DNA of 64,000 bases. Origin: Pocillopora verrucosa (taxonomy: Eukaryota > Cnidaria > Anthozoa > Scleractinia > Pocilloporidae). The stretch covers positions 28,235,631-28,299,630 of the forward strand of contig NC_089315.1 in the NCBI RefSeq assembly GCF_036669915.1, written 5' to 3'. Position numbers and translations under genes: made by a program. The notes beneath the pieces were generated by a model. That model saw nothing but the letters and a program-made list of their open reading frames with translations, searched no databases and was not told where the DNA came from. This document shows, in pieces, positions 12,030-24,808 of this stretch (within the stretch, counting starts at the first letter, position 1; every line of letters begins with the position of its first letter).

Positions 12030-14400
12030 ATGTTTCAGTGGTCAGCCACTAGTGACATGGAGTACGATAATGTGGTCCACAAAGTGTTTAACTTTGTCTA
12101 CGATTCTGGCGGTTTCGCCGAATTGGATTAAGTTTTTTAGAGCATCCGTCACCAGTGGCATTTAAAGGAACAGAGGGAGGAGTGATAAGATGGTTGAAGA
12201 GGCAAGTGGTCTTGCTGTTGTGAAAGATCGCAATGGTGAAACTGCTGGTGCGCATGTTGATCTAAGGAAGAAAATGTGCCAGGAGTATGTAATCAAAGGG
12301 TCATGTGCAAGAGGGCAAGAAAAGTGTAAGTTTCGGCAGCTCTGCCAAAGTTTTATTGACGGAAATTGTGACGGAGACTGTAAATGCTCATTCAATTTTT
12401 TGTACAAGGTTAGCAAGAAAAACAGAAAAGTTCAACCTCGAAAAGAGAACAAATGACGCGATAAAAAGCGTGGTAGCCTGGAGTCTTCCTCAGGTTTACT
12501 TGTTGTATTTAAGAACAGATTGTAAATCAAATAAGTGCCCATATCTTCACATCTGCCCCAAGGCAATTCGAGAGTCGCCTTGTAAATACGCCACGTCACA
12601 TGATGTGACCGATTTTCATAATGTACTAGTCCTCAGACAGTTCGATTTGAAACCGCATAAGGGGATGAGTATCGATTTTGTCCGCTGCAGTATTTTAGTC
12701 CTAGAAGAACAAAAGCGTATCAAGGGGTGCAAATACTCAAGTGTTGCTCCCATTAAAAAGGGAAGCGGTAGTCATGCCCAAATTTCAATCGTCACGGCAT
12801 CACCTCCAAGTGTAGCGGGCGCACGTTGCTCAGGTAACGCGACTGCAAAGAGTTCGCCAAGTGACTCTTTGACTGGCGCTCAACGAAGTAACACTAAAGA
12901 TGCAACAAAATGGTCGAAAAGAAAAAAAAAGCAGTAAGCAACCTAAAAAAGTGTCACATCACTTCGTAAAATCATCCGTTCCACTTGTTAACAACCTGGC
13001 CAAACATTCCCGTTCAATGCTGAATAATAGTTCCCTCAATTTTCTATACATTCCATCTGAAGACAAGGTTGAATTTCCGATGGATTCGACATTAGATGAA
13101 AATGTCAATACCAGGATGTGTCCGAACCCAATCAAGTACACCGATAAACCAAACACTCCACCCAGCGATCACAATAATCTTCCAAAGTCTTCACAAAAAT
13201 CCACTGACCATTCTCCAACCATTGACGCAAACTTGGAAGATAAAAACAAAGTCGAAAACATTTTTGAAGCTGGTTCCAACGCAGATGAAAAATCATCAAG
13301 TAGCAAAAGTTGCCTGGTGAGATACCTTGGTAGCATTTCCAGCTCACGTATTGCTGTCACCCACTTCGAACCATCAGAGTTAAAGGTTTTCGAGTGTCTG
13401 TGCAAAGAGTACCTCTAATCGGCCCCTTTTTCTATCATTTGTAAATGGACGGATCTCTACCCTCCCGAGCATTCTGATATCGAGCTGTGGTTTCGTGAGA
13501 ACAAAGGAAGTTTTTCGATAAAGGAAGATGATTAGGGAATGATTTCAGAAGTTTAAGCCTTCTCTTCAAGGGCATGTATCTGTCATGGTTATACCTGCAA
13601 TGTAACTTGTTCGAATGAAAGCTGCTCGTACATGCACGTTTGCAAAGCTTACGTCACTTATTCGTGTTCCAATGGGGCAACTTGTCACTGGAATAACAAC
13701 TTTCACAACGAAAAAGACCGGGTATGGCTGTCGAGAATTAAGCTAGATCAGTTTATTGAGGAAGAGCTTCGTTGGCTCGTGTTGACATCGACACCACAGA
13801 TTTGCGCAGAGTACAAAAATGGAATTTGTCAGGATGGGTCCTCGTGCACCAGAATCCATACGTGCATCGCCTACTTACTGAGGCGCTGTAAAGCATCTGA
13901 CTGCGGTCTTAGCCATGAGGAGACCATGAGGAGTGAGCACAATAGGGAAGTGCTTGACTGGTATCAGGTGACCGATTTGGATTCAGGCTATCTCGACCAG
14001 CTCATTCTGATGAATGAAGAACCGGTTAAAAAAGGCGAAACAGCTAATTCAAAAGTGCGAATTTGCAATTCAGTTTTTCCTCAGACTCAAGGGATTCCCA
14101 CACGGTTGCTGCAAGTCCCTAAGCCCAAAGCCAAATTATCACAAGCAGTGCTGTCCCAGTCTCAAATATTTTCAAGAGCAGCACCCTGGATGCTGAAGAA
14201 ATCCAACCGCCACTGTGGTCACGGGTCCAGGTATCCTTTGTCTCACTTTTACAGACGAGGCAAGGTTACCAGCAGCCACTTCTCCTTCAATGAAGTTCTA
14301 ACCGTCCACAAATCTTCCAGAACAAAAAGAGCAAGGGAACTCTTGGCCAGGGAAAGGTTTTTCAAGTCCCCATGTATCAGAACCGTGCACCTCTGTTAAG
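12030..14400 (+). pseudogene. Decayed copy of the PARP12/ZAP-like large exon
   Basis: Related to the large first exon of the two PARP genes but broken. It opens with an ATG at 12030 and a winged-helix-like start (HKVFNFVYDSGGFAELD) that runs into a stop at about 12129. A frame change follows: LEHPSPVAF around 12138-12172 matches the intact paralogue in another frame. Fingers 1-2 (12240-12400) and fingers 3-4 (12430-12620) are in different frames. A second module begins near 13380 (LKVFECLCKEY), hits a TAA at about 13417 and further stops before 13632, then reads on through 13632-13990. One finger has Asn where the paralogue has His (CHWNNNF for CPRNHQF). Only two modules are present; no finger 13, WWE or PARP exon follows. 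This is a host gene duplicate, not a virus-like element. Confidence 0.85.
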
Positions 14401-14689
14401 GGGGGAAATGATTCAAAGAGAGATGGCCAAAGACCCTGTGATACAAGTTCGGTTGTCTCATAAAAAATTATCACGGAAGGCTCCTTGTTATCAAAACTCT
14501 TTGTTTCATGGGCAGCTGTTCAAAACGAGAGAGTTACCACCAACGCTCCTTCAGGCAGATATCCCCCATATCATTGCAGCTGAGTTGCAGTCACGGAGAG
14601 ACTCTGTTACTCGTGACAAGTCAGGGTGTTCAACCAAGTTTAACGGGGAAAGCGATCATTCTGATGAACTAAGGGGTTCAATCGCTCTG

Positions 14690-14780
14690 ACGAAGGGCTA
14701 ACGCTCGAAACGTCAGCTTTTTTACTCTTTACGGTGGCTAATTTACGTTTTCAACCCAGTTGTTAACACTAAATTACATT
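14690..14780 (+). repeat. Dispersed repeat tail, copy 1
   Basis: Contains GACGAAGGGCTAACGCTCGA, then CTCTTTACGGTGGCTAATTT and a partial CAACCCAGTTGTTAACACTA end. Closely similar sequence recurs at 43630-43710 and shorter pieces at 48185-48245 and 51835-51890, all on the same strand. The family was not identified; it looks like the conserved 3' end of an abundant retroelement. Confidence 0.7.
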
Positions 14781-17653
14781 CTGATGAACTAACTACACAA
14801 GGAAGAACCTGGAGCTCATTTTGGCTGTCAATAACCCGTAATGACGATGATGCATTCACACAGTCCAGTTATTAAGCGAGGACTATGACTGCCATTAACA
14901 TACCCATTTGTGCAGATCGTGCGTTTAGCTCTTCAAGCCGTTCAACTTTCACCAACCACTTATAAGTCTTGAAGGCGCATGTTCCAAGCTGTTCCTGTCC
15001 AAGAAAATTTTCCCCTGGAAAGATGAAAATTATAACAGCCATCATCATATCTATGATCATCTGTATGATTACAATCATTTGATACAACAGCTGAATGATT
15101 GTATTGCTTTTTTTTAAACGTGATTTCACTTGGACACCGATTACATAGGTTTTGACATGTACACGTTTTGCTTTTTAAGCATTATTTCCCTTTCATAACT
15201 GCTTAGAAAACTGTACGATCAGAACAAACTTACACATCGCTGGAGCGCTGACTTTTGTGCATGGATTACCTAGCAACAAAAGAACACTGGCAGAGTAGGG
15301 GTACAGCGTGCGTAAATTTTGGAAATAAGGAAAATAACGCTTGCATCTCTTTTTATGGCCATCAAATCTACGTATTAACACAAAAATGCAGTCTTCTATC
15401 GTTTCTTTTATATCTGCGACCACCGAGTACGAAGAAAAAGACATCAAAAACTTTTTAAGTTCAACAACCATTTAATGCCATAGTTTTAACTTACAGTTTA
15501 CAAGTTCTATAACTTCCAAATAACATGATGTTTTTCTGGATACAACTGTCGTGTTCAGTTCATCGCAGCCGTTGACGCGAACAAGATCTCTTCCACAAGA
15601 AACAGTACGATTTCTCAAGGGTAAAATACACTAGGTGGTATAGCCAGGAAATTAAGGTCACCAAAGGATGAACTGAACAAGACATTGTTTCCTTCACTGA
15701 TTTAGCAATTCACCTTACCGAATCAAAGGTACTAGACTGCGAAAACATTAGCAATCAATGTGAAAAAAAAAATATATTGATAAGTTAACGATAAAGAGTA
15801 CATATACATATAACAATGGCGCTTAGGAGTAAAAGTGAAGGAAAAAAGTAGTGATTTAAGCAATGGATAAAGAAGCGCAAATCAACTAACGCCTTACACC
15901 GCACGCCAACAAGCAAGCGTCGCACATCTTTCCGTGACCAAAAAAACGCAAAGATTTGACAACGGTGCGCGCTAACGCTTTGCCCACCGGAAGCCGTAGA
16001 GACATCGCGTGATTGGAATGCTTGAAAAATCTCACGCAGCATTACGGGTCAACTTGAAATAGCGCATTTAAAATGGTATTTCAAGACTACCATAAATTGC
16101 TGTTCAAAATGCAGCAGAGTTAGCTGATCTAACCAGGGAGATCAAATCACCTTATCATGAACACTAACGTCATTCAAAAAAATTGCTGACAGGCGCAAGA
16201 TTCATTTTGGGTGAACCATGAGATCGTGGGCTACAATTTTACGGAGTTTCATGGGTAAACTTCCACTTGGTCACAAAAAACGGAAGAAAAAGTTTTGCCC
16301 TCTTCACAAGTAAGCCGTGCATGGCTTTAAGATGACTTACTATTGTGAAATAAGCCTTTTATAGACCAGCTTATAAGAGTAAAAAACCCTTTGGAGCAAA
16401 ACAAAAGTGCTCAAGTCCGAAACTTGCATTGGTACCTGAAGTACCTTCGTAACAAGAGACAATAACTATCAAAACACAACTCAGTACTTTGTGACAGTTG
16501 CACGTTACAGTAGGCCACATAATTTCAGGTAGGCCACATAATTTCAGAGCCTTCGTGAGTCGTAATAGCAAGGGGTATGCAGTTTCCGTAGTGAAGTCGG
16601 GAAGTACGTGAGTACTCGCAAATCACTTCGCACCTTCCGAAAAAGTGGCTCAGTCGACCGACCAACGTACACGTGAAATAAACTGCAGCATAAAATTATC
16701 GCGTTTCTTGTGTTGGATATTTTTAACAAAACCGTTTATTCTTTTTTTTTTTTTTTTTTTTTCTGAGACCTGCTTCTATGACGAAAAGCGATTAAATTGT
16801 CAGTCGAAGATGATCCTGATAGTTGAGTTTAACGTCAGAATGACGTCAGTATCTGCTATACGCACATACGGAGGACGTTTTATGGTGAATAGTTTCATCG
16901 ACCGAAGAGATAAATTAACTTATCAGTGGCCTCAGACCACATAATACCTCTCTTAGTTACATTTTATATTACTACCACACAAGAAAAAATGCAATGGGAC
17001 CTTCATTCAACAAACACTGAAATATCCCATAAACATAGTTGTCCCTTTTGTGGTGTTAACTAGGGGTGCGGTTTGACATCCCATAAGGAACACGTTCCAA
17101 AGGTAATATTACCGTTCAATTTACTGCTAAAGGAAATTAAAAGCTAATTTATACCACATGAGTATGAGACTGGTTATTCAGGAGGATAGAATTTCAGGGT
17201 GAAAAGATTCCTGAGCATCTCATATAGCAATAGTGAGACTTCAATGAAAAGAGAATTCTGCAAGGGCTTAAGAACTGTATTTCAGATAACAAACCCTTTC
17301 AGATCACCTCATACTCTTGTCATAAAACCCAAAGAGCGCTTGCTTTCAATGGTCATGACATAAAATGAAAAATGGCTTCTTTCTTCCTTATTTCGAATGT
17401 TTCTGTATGTAGATTGATTATTTTCAATCGAAAAATCATATTCGCTGCTATCGAGCTCACCGAAACGGGAAAGGAAGATACATGTATACGTTTTTTACTT
17501 TCATTTTAAAATCCAACTCCATTTTAAACGCTGACCAAAGAAATGCGCTCACTTCGTTTAAGCATTCAAAGCTTCTCAAGCCTTAGAATGAAAATTTATA
17601 ATCTAAACGTGAGTATGTTATGAGGTCTGTAAACAGTATATGTACCTCAATGA
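14781..17653. other. Intergenic region between PARP pseudogene and minus-strand PARP gene
   Basis: No gene that I can support. It holds one exon-like segment on the minus strand (15014-14904), a 19-bp perfect direct repeat at 16510-16547 (unit GTAGGCCACATAATTTCAG) and a T-tract near 16740. The part next to 17653 should contain the 3'UTR of the minus-strand PARP gene. Confidence 0.45.
14904..15014 (-). other. Exon-like segment, gene unknown
   Basis: An open 111-base segment on the minus strand is bounded by a TTTCCAG acceptor and a GTATGT donor. It encodes a plausible mixed-composition peptide containing TYKWLVKVERLEELNARSAQ. I do not recognise the family and find no partner exons nearby, so it may be a stray exon or chance. 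Confidence 0.25.
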
Positions 17654-20600
17654 TCAACAGACCACCTTAGATTTGGTCTTGAACTTTATCAAGAAAGTCG
17701 GGTAATACTGATCCGAGGCAAACAGCACAAAAATGGCGGGCTTGGTGACGTTATCCACACAAGAGTCATAACGCTGTTTCTTGGCTTCGGAGTCACTCCT
17801 TAACGGTGGTCGTGGTAAGGTTGGCTCACCTTTGGCATATGACCCCACAAGAACCTCGCACAAAAAAATGTACCGGAAGGACTCGGAGTCTTGCCTGCAG
17901 TAGAGATTACTCAAGGCTGCCTCCTCTGTGAAATAGGCTCCTTTACCGAACTGGGCAGCTCGGTCCTCTTCTAGAGCACGACAGTCGATGTTCTCCTCAC
18001 ATATCGTGTCTACAACTTGGGGATCAACTCCGTGGAAGAGAAGTTTTTCATTCATAGGATTGTCTTTGACCAAGGCCTTCTTCTCCATCCATTCTTTCTT
18101 ACTAAGAGGAACAGCACAAAATTTCAGCTTCATTATTGAGAATGCAATTTCAACCTAAATTCTGTTTTGATTTGAAGTGAGTTGCAAGTTTTAGCAATAA
18201 TTTTTTTCTCATTGCCGTTATAATTGCGTTGTTGAAGTTTTTATTTTAACCAGAGTTCAGTTCTTGTTTCGTTTACCTTAAGGTAATTTTCTTAAACAAT
18301 AAGCCAAGAGGCCAGAACTGATTAAAAGACGCAGGCAGCAGTATTCACGAGATGTATGACTTTATGCGTAAAGTAGTCAACTGCTTAACCCAATTCATCT
18401 CTGGCTGCGGGCTCGACATTTCCTACTTTCCTAGTTCACTGCAAATGTATGTGTCAAATGCAACCTCAGCGACTTCAAAGTCTGTTGGGATCATCAAGAG
18501 CAAGAGTTACACTGGTGCGTATGACTGCAATACCTAGAAAAAACCTCGAAGAGGATTAACTGCCAAAAGAAGAAATAACACGTTCAATACATACTCTGCA
18601 TACTTCTTCCACAAAAACGGATTTTGAACTCGCTCAACGGAGATGATAGTTGCCTTGTTTTCGGACATGGTTTGGCGAAACAGGCTTTCGGCACATTTGA
18701 ATTCATCTGAGTTGCTAGTCAGAGGAACACGCATGAACTCTCGGTCTTCAGGAACACGTTCCCAGTGAGGAGGAGTGTGACCATGAGATGAAGTTAAGGT
18801 AGACTGCCCTGGTGTTGCGGGTTGCAATGGGATTGGTAGTTCAAGGGGACTGAAGAATATAAAAAAAAAAACACGAAGTTCGCTTAACCTTATAGTGCTT
18901 TTCCTCGCGAATTAAAGCTCATACTGTTCGTTTGATTTTTTCAGTTCCTGGCCTTCTTTAGAAAAGTGATAATGATAATGACATAAAATAAACTCGTGTT
19001 TGTACAGAGTCTCAAAGCAGATACAACAAAAGCTAGCTTATAACATATACCCATACAATATTCGTCTGACTACGATGTATACACTCTAGATACCAGTCAA
19101 CAAAAACTCAAACAGCAAAGTAAAAATCTCACTGGAGAAACGAAAACACTAATTTACATTTACACATACAAGAAAACAAAAGAAATAAACAAACAGAACA
19201 CCACCCGAAGTGTTCGGCCTACCCAAGTGCGCTTACTGTGATTGGTCAAAATAACAATCACCCCACCAATTTGACCAATCACATGCAAAACAAAAATATA
19301 TTCCTCGTCAACACGCGTTTCCCACGTGTTTCTACCTCATGACTTTCTGTATTGTAAAATAAGCCTTGCGCATAAGTTGCCTTCGTTGTTGCTGCGAGCG
19401 CATTTTACGTTTTAAATGACCCCCTGAGATGGACGTTAGGGTCATCATGCCACAAAATAACCTTGTAGAAATCAAGGTGACTGGATCTAACATATCTTTA
19501 GAGGTAAGCATTCACAGTGTTAGTTTTTACCTCTGCAGCCTCTCTATTTCCGACTTAGACCTAAACAAAGGCCTTCTTCTCACTTTTGTAACTTTAATGG
19601 GTGATTTCGAGTTCTGCTGGTACATGGACGTTTTGTGAAAAAACAACTTGTGGTCCTCTCCTCCTCTTTTAAATTTATGGAATGATCTTCCTTTGGTGAA
19701 CGACTCTTCTATTCGCTTCTGTTTGGAGACATCATGGCACGAAAAAAAAGAAAATAGAAAAAAATAAGCCTTCAGAAGATACCACCGCCGAAATGAGGAA
19801 GTGAACTCCCCTTTTTTCCCGAAATAACGACAAACATAAAACTTCGGTATCTAAGAATCAATAAATTATAATAAAACCTGCCATTGCATGGAAAAGAAGG
19901 GGACATTTCCTGAATATGGAAAATGCTCGAAGCTCGTTAATAAATACAAAAATATTAAATAAACAACAATATCAAAGAAAAGCTATGCTCACAGTAAATT
20001 TGTCCCTAAAATGGATGACAAAAGCAAAAAAAAATAAAATTATGCATATATATAAATATATACATATACATCTAAATATACTTACATAAATTACATACAT
20101 ACATAAATATATAGGCTGCGGTTACTTTAGGGCAGTTTCAGAACCAAAACTGTCTCCAGATGTGGATATTTATATCATCTTACTTGCAGAGCTTCATAAA
20201 TCACTCACCAAATTCTCCAAAAATGTTTTTTTTTACTTTTCAGACCTAAGATAAAATTTGATTTGCTCATTGGCCTAAAAGAATGCAGTGAATTGTCAAG
20301 CAACTCTCAGATGAGAAGAGAGGACCCCTCTTCTGTTACCTGAAGCCAATGATAGTCTGTGTTCTTGATATTAATTTTTTTCCTCTGTTTTTACCCAAAA
20401 GAGTAGGAATGATCAGCAATTATCTTACAGACATACCATAAGCTCAGAATCATACTCAGTCCAACTGCTGTCCTGATCTGACAGGTACCAAACCCATGTA
20501 GTCAATAGAGAATGATCTGTAAGCGAGCTCACTGACTTAGTGGACAGACGTCTCAGCTCCACAGATCCAAATCCTGTCACAGCTTTCATTTCATCAAAGT

Positions 20601-23600
20601 TGATCTTGATGTAACCTTCTCCAGGATCAATACTGCAGCAACAAAAGGGAAAGTTAACTATCACACAGAAGTGAAACCAAACATTATGATTATCAATCAT
20701 ATTTAGATCAGCGTTAACTTATAATATAAAGATCTTTCCAAGCTTAAAACTGGAGCTTCAGTTAGTTAATTTAACAGCCCTTCCTTCATCAAAACTCCTC
20801 ACTATCGGTTGCAGAGTGTATTCTGGGAAATCAGTCATAAGTTATGAAGAGAGGGTGGGTATTCCAGGGATAAGGGCTGGCTACCTTTCTTTATTTAACA
20901 AATAAAAATATTCTTCAGGTTCACTAGACAAGAAAAGTGATTAAAGCTGTAATTTCCTATTGGTGAAACAAGTTGTACTTACAGTGCAGTTGGAGGAGGT
21001 GCAACTTGAATGTGTCCAATTTCTGTCTCTGTAACATCAACAGTGCAGAACTGTCTCTCAATGTCTTCACTCTCATTTTCGGTGAATGCCTTCCATCCAT
21101 CTGCTTGCTCATTGTCAAGGTATCTATACTGCCACATGTATGGCATGTTGTGATGAAAGTACTCACATAATTGAGCCTTGCCACAATGACCCAATAGGAA
21201 TTCCAGGCAGATGTACTGGGGGCTATGGAAGTTTTGCACCTCTGTCTTTGGATTCATCACTTGTTTCTTTTGAGGTTGTGCAGCTACAGAATTAACAAAG
21301 AGATTGTTCAGTAATAAATTTAGAACTGAATTTTCATTTATGTTCTTAGAGGCCTGTGTATGAACAGGGTTAATTATTAAATATATAAAATAAAATCAAG
21401 AATACCAAACATTCCCAAACCGCTGGAATCAGAGTCATTAGAATCCTGCCATGAACAAATACATGGTAAAGGATGATTTTGGGCATTAGATGATGAAATC
21501 TCATCAATTTCTTTGCTAGATGTATGGTTATTTCATAAGATTTGATGTCTCTGACATTTGTCTAACATCATAGTACAGTATCATCTCATTTCTTTGACAC
21601 AATGATTTACATCTGTAAAATAGATACATGCAAGTGAACAAGCTCAATAAAAAAAAGATCCATAAACAACCCCATGCTTACAAATTGAGTTAGAAATGAC
21701 CATGACCAGGTTCAAAACATAAATGACAAAATTTCTTGGTCAGATGTGTACAGATCATGAGATAGTGTAAGTAACCATAAAAACTAACTTGGGTAATGGT
21801 ACTTCAAGCAATTTCCAGTGCAGCCCAGTACCAAAGGTACAATACTGATTACACTTCTTACCAGCTTCTTGTTCCTCTTTGGTTTCCATGGTCAATGGTT
21901 TCCTCTGTCCACGCACCAGAATGGCTCTAAAGACAGCTTGCACTGGAACAGTGGTCAAATTGTACTTCTCTAGAACTAACTGGGTATGGGGTTCTTTGAG
22001 ACTTGCCTCATGGTTAAGAGGGCAGTTGGCTCCATTTTTGCAATTGCCCATTACATAATGCTTGCAGACATGAATTGCATAGCAACGTAGACCTCTCCTG
22101 CATCTAGATTTCTTGTTGTAATCAAGACAAACTTCAGGAACAGAGGCAGAAATCAGGACACGTAGCTGCTCATCTGAGAAACAGTCAAGTTTCCGCCTTT
22201 TAGTGATGTTTTTGTTGTGAGGGCTCTTCAGATTATGGCTATGGCTGTATCTACATTTCTTCCCTAATGGACAGGCACCATTAGCAAGATAATGCTTGCA
22301 GACATGGTAACGGAAACACTTTGGATCCTTACAGCCATTCTTGCCCATCAAGTAGCGAAAACAGATGCGTGCTTTAGGGGTGCATGCTCTTACTGATTCA
22401 ATTCCCCCTTCACTGTTCTCAATGATCATAAACCTGCTTGAGTTTTCCCTGAACCATGCAGCAATATCAATAGCATCTAGAGGAAACAGGCTGTGGCATT
22501 GGGATATTACAGCAAAAGGCACTTCACCATTGTGTTCTTTACAAATGTATTGAAAAACAGAGTTTACAGCTTCTTTTTCCAATTGGCTTTCTGCACTGTG
22601 CTGTTCAGATGGGTCAAAAGAGGTACTGTCCTGAGACAGTGCTCCTGCAACGTTTGTTGGGGACAGGTTGAAGAGCAAATCATCAACTTGAGAAAGTGGC
22701 TCAAAAGTTGAGAAGTCATCCTGTGAACCAAATGTATCTTCAAGATCTTGAAATCCATCTTCTAACTCATCAGAAAAATTGATCAAGTTTCCTTCAGCAA
22801 CTTCAATTGTGCCCATTCCAGAAACCTGGTTCTGGTAAGTCATCCCACTGTTGGATTGTGTTTGCTTCCTCAGACCTTGAACAGATGTATTCCCTGATGT
22901 GTCTACATGCTTTGTGCTTGGACTAGGCTGATTGGAAAATTTTGAAACTGAGTAAAGATCAGGTTTGTCCGGCAAATCTTCATTATCTGAGGTTGAATCT
23001 GAACCTTCCTCTTCAACATCATCTGCAAGTGATTCTTCACATGGTTCACCTGCTTGATTTGCCTTTTTCTTCTGTCTTCGTCGTTGCCTTCTCCTCTTCT
23101 TTAGCCTCTCATCTGGACACCTTTTCGCTTGTGAATCCAGATTGTTATCATCTTTTAGGGCTACAGGCAAGGACATCAAAGGCGCTGGCTGTGATGTTAA
23201 AGAAGAACATGCTGAGGAAAGCTTGGCTTCTGTGGGGCCTTTTTGCCTCTTTGGGAACAAGATGTTGCTCTGCATTATGATTATTTTGGTTCTCTGAGGA
23301 TCTAAATCATATTGCTTTAGAATTGAGGAATTATGGTCATCATTTAAAGCGTGTGTCAAGTTACAACTGCACGAGTTTCCTCCAAAAGCAAGGGGGCATA
23401 AATGTAAATGTCGGCAGTCATTACTGTAGTTGCATCTACTATTCACATATGGGAGACAAATTCGGGGAAAACTGTGTGAAATTATGTTCTTTAAAGTTCC
23501 ATTTGGGTAACGCTCAATCCCCAATCTCTGTATCTTCTTTATGTTACCCTCATCATGGAAGTCATGTGAGAGACCACAGCCTCCCTGACAAGTATCCTCA

Positions 23601-24808
23601 AGGTAACCTTTGCAGATGTGCCAATACTGACAAGTGTTGAGAGATTTACAATAACCTTTCATATACTGCAAACACAATTTTTTCCTTGAATTTACTCGAA
23701 CACCGAGAATATCACCATTTTGGTTCTCTAGCAAAATGATTTTCTGTCCCTGTTCTGGGTGAGTGTTTACTTGAAGCCAAATCTTTGCATCAACCTCAGA
23801 CTTTGAAAACTTCCCTACCAATGGCGAGGGTGGTTGCAATAGGTCCCGCAATGAAGAGTACCCTCCTTTACTACATATGAAATTAAAAACTTTCATAAAC
23901 AGAGGATCAGCATCAGGAGGTGCAGTGTCAGGATGTATTTCTGGTTTGGCCCAAGCAGGTACTTTTGGTTCAGGTTTAGAGAAGTTTTGGCATAAACCTG
24001 CCAGACTAACAGCTCCAGGTTTACCCTGATGTGAGGGGTGCCTCTGTGTAATATTATCAGGCTTATTAACTCTTGGTGTGGGTTGCCTGCTGAAGCTTGG
24101 ATCATTGATAGCCCTTCCTTCAAAAGATTTCTGCTGCTTCGGGATCAGAATGTTACAACGAACGACATCCATGTCTGACGTTCGGGGAGGCCTGAACCCA
24201 TACTGTTTTAGCAAGCTTCTGTTGTGCGGACTAGTGAAATCGTGATACCGACTACATCCACAGGCTGTTGCCCGCACCGCATTAACACAAATATGAAGAT
24301 ACGGACAATTTACAGAGAGGCAACCATTTTTTGAATACATAAGACAAACCTGCAGGAAGCTTCCGGCGACAATAGTTTTCAAAGGCCCAGTCGCTTTTCC
24401 TTCAAAACCCAATTCCACCGTTTTCGCTTTGTTGTCTTCATCGTGAAAATTATGTGATCGACCACAGTTTCCTTTACAAGTTCCCTCAAGGAACTCCCTA
24501 CATAAGTGCCAGAATTTACATCTACTTCCTGATTTACAAGACTCTTCGGTGGAGTACTTTAAACACATTTGTTTGGGCAAGTCGATTCGCACGCCGACAG
24601 CTTCATCACGTTGATTTCTTACCAAAACCAATCTGTTGTTTGGGTCCAAATCTTTCTGAGTTTGAAACCATAAAATCAGCTCAGTCTCAGTAGATTTCTT
24701 TGCCAAAGGCGAGGGATTTTTAAGTAAATTCGATAGTTCTAAAACTCCGCCACTTCCACTGATGAAATTGAATACTTTTACAACTGAGACATCGCTCGAT
24801 ACTGCCAT
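17654..24808 (-). CDS. ZAP/PARP12-like CCCH-WWE-PARP protein (complete)
   Basis: Paralogue of the gene at the left edge, complete in six exons: 24808-21862, 21283-20983, 20632-20437, 19718-19531, 18849-18595, 18101-17654. Phases agree throughout and the CDS totals 4335 bases (1444 aa). Start taken at MAVSSDVSV; an in-frame ATG at 24874 is possible. Exon 1 carries three modules of winged-helix-like segment plus four CCCH fingers (modules start near 24785, 23895 and 22565), with a low-complexity acidic/basic linker between the second and third. Exon 2 has finger 13 and opens WWE1, exons 3-4 cover the rest of WWE1 and WWE2, and exon 6 is the catalytic domain (LFHGVDP, GKGAYFTEEAALSNLY, YDSCVDN, YYPTFLIKF). 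The domain is consistent with a mono-ADP-ribosyltransferase. It stops at KSKVVC, without the long tail and CaaX of its paralogue. Antiviral RNA sensing is inferred from ZAP and PARP12. Confidence 0.92.
19239..19282. repeat. 13-bp perfect inverted repeat in PARP intron
   Basis: GTGATTGGTCAAA and its exact reverse complement TTTGACCAATCAC flank a spacer of about 18 bases. Each arm contains a CCAAT-type core. It lies in the intron between the WWE2 exon and the next exon; a small hairpin or a fold-back remnant are both possible. Confidence 0.6.
20036..20115. repeat. AT-rich microsatellite (ATAT/ATAC)
   Basis: Run of ATATATAAATATATACATAT-type repeats within the intron between exons 3 and 4 of the minus-strand PARP gene. 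Confidence 0.8.

Noticed and set aside
15785-16042. 85-codon frame on the minus strand
   Set aside because: Hydrophobic end arises from AT-rich sequence; no homology or gene context seen.
19429-19503. Plus-strand ATG exon-like segment (starts MDVRVIMPQNN) followed by GTAAGC
   Set aside because: It lies antisense within an intron of the PARP gene, has no partner exon and no recognised homology.
18849-20437. Idea that the minus-strand PARP gene had lost half of WWE2
   Set aside because: Direct joining of these exons would give a stop, and a divergent exon with the right phase was found at 19718-19531.
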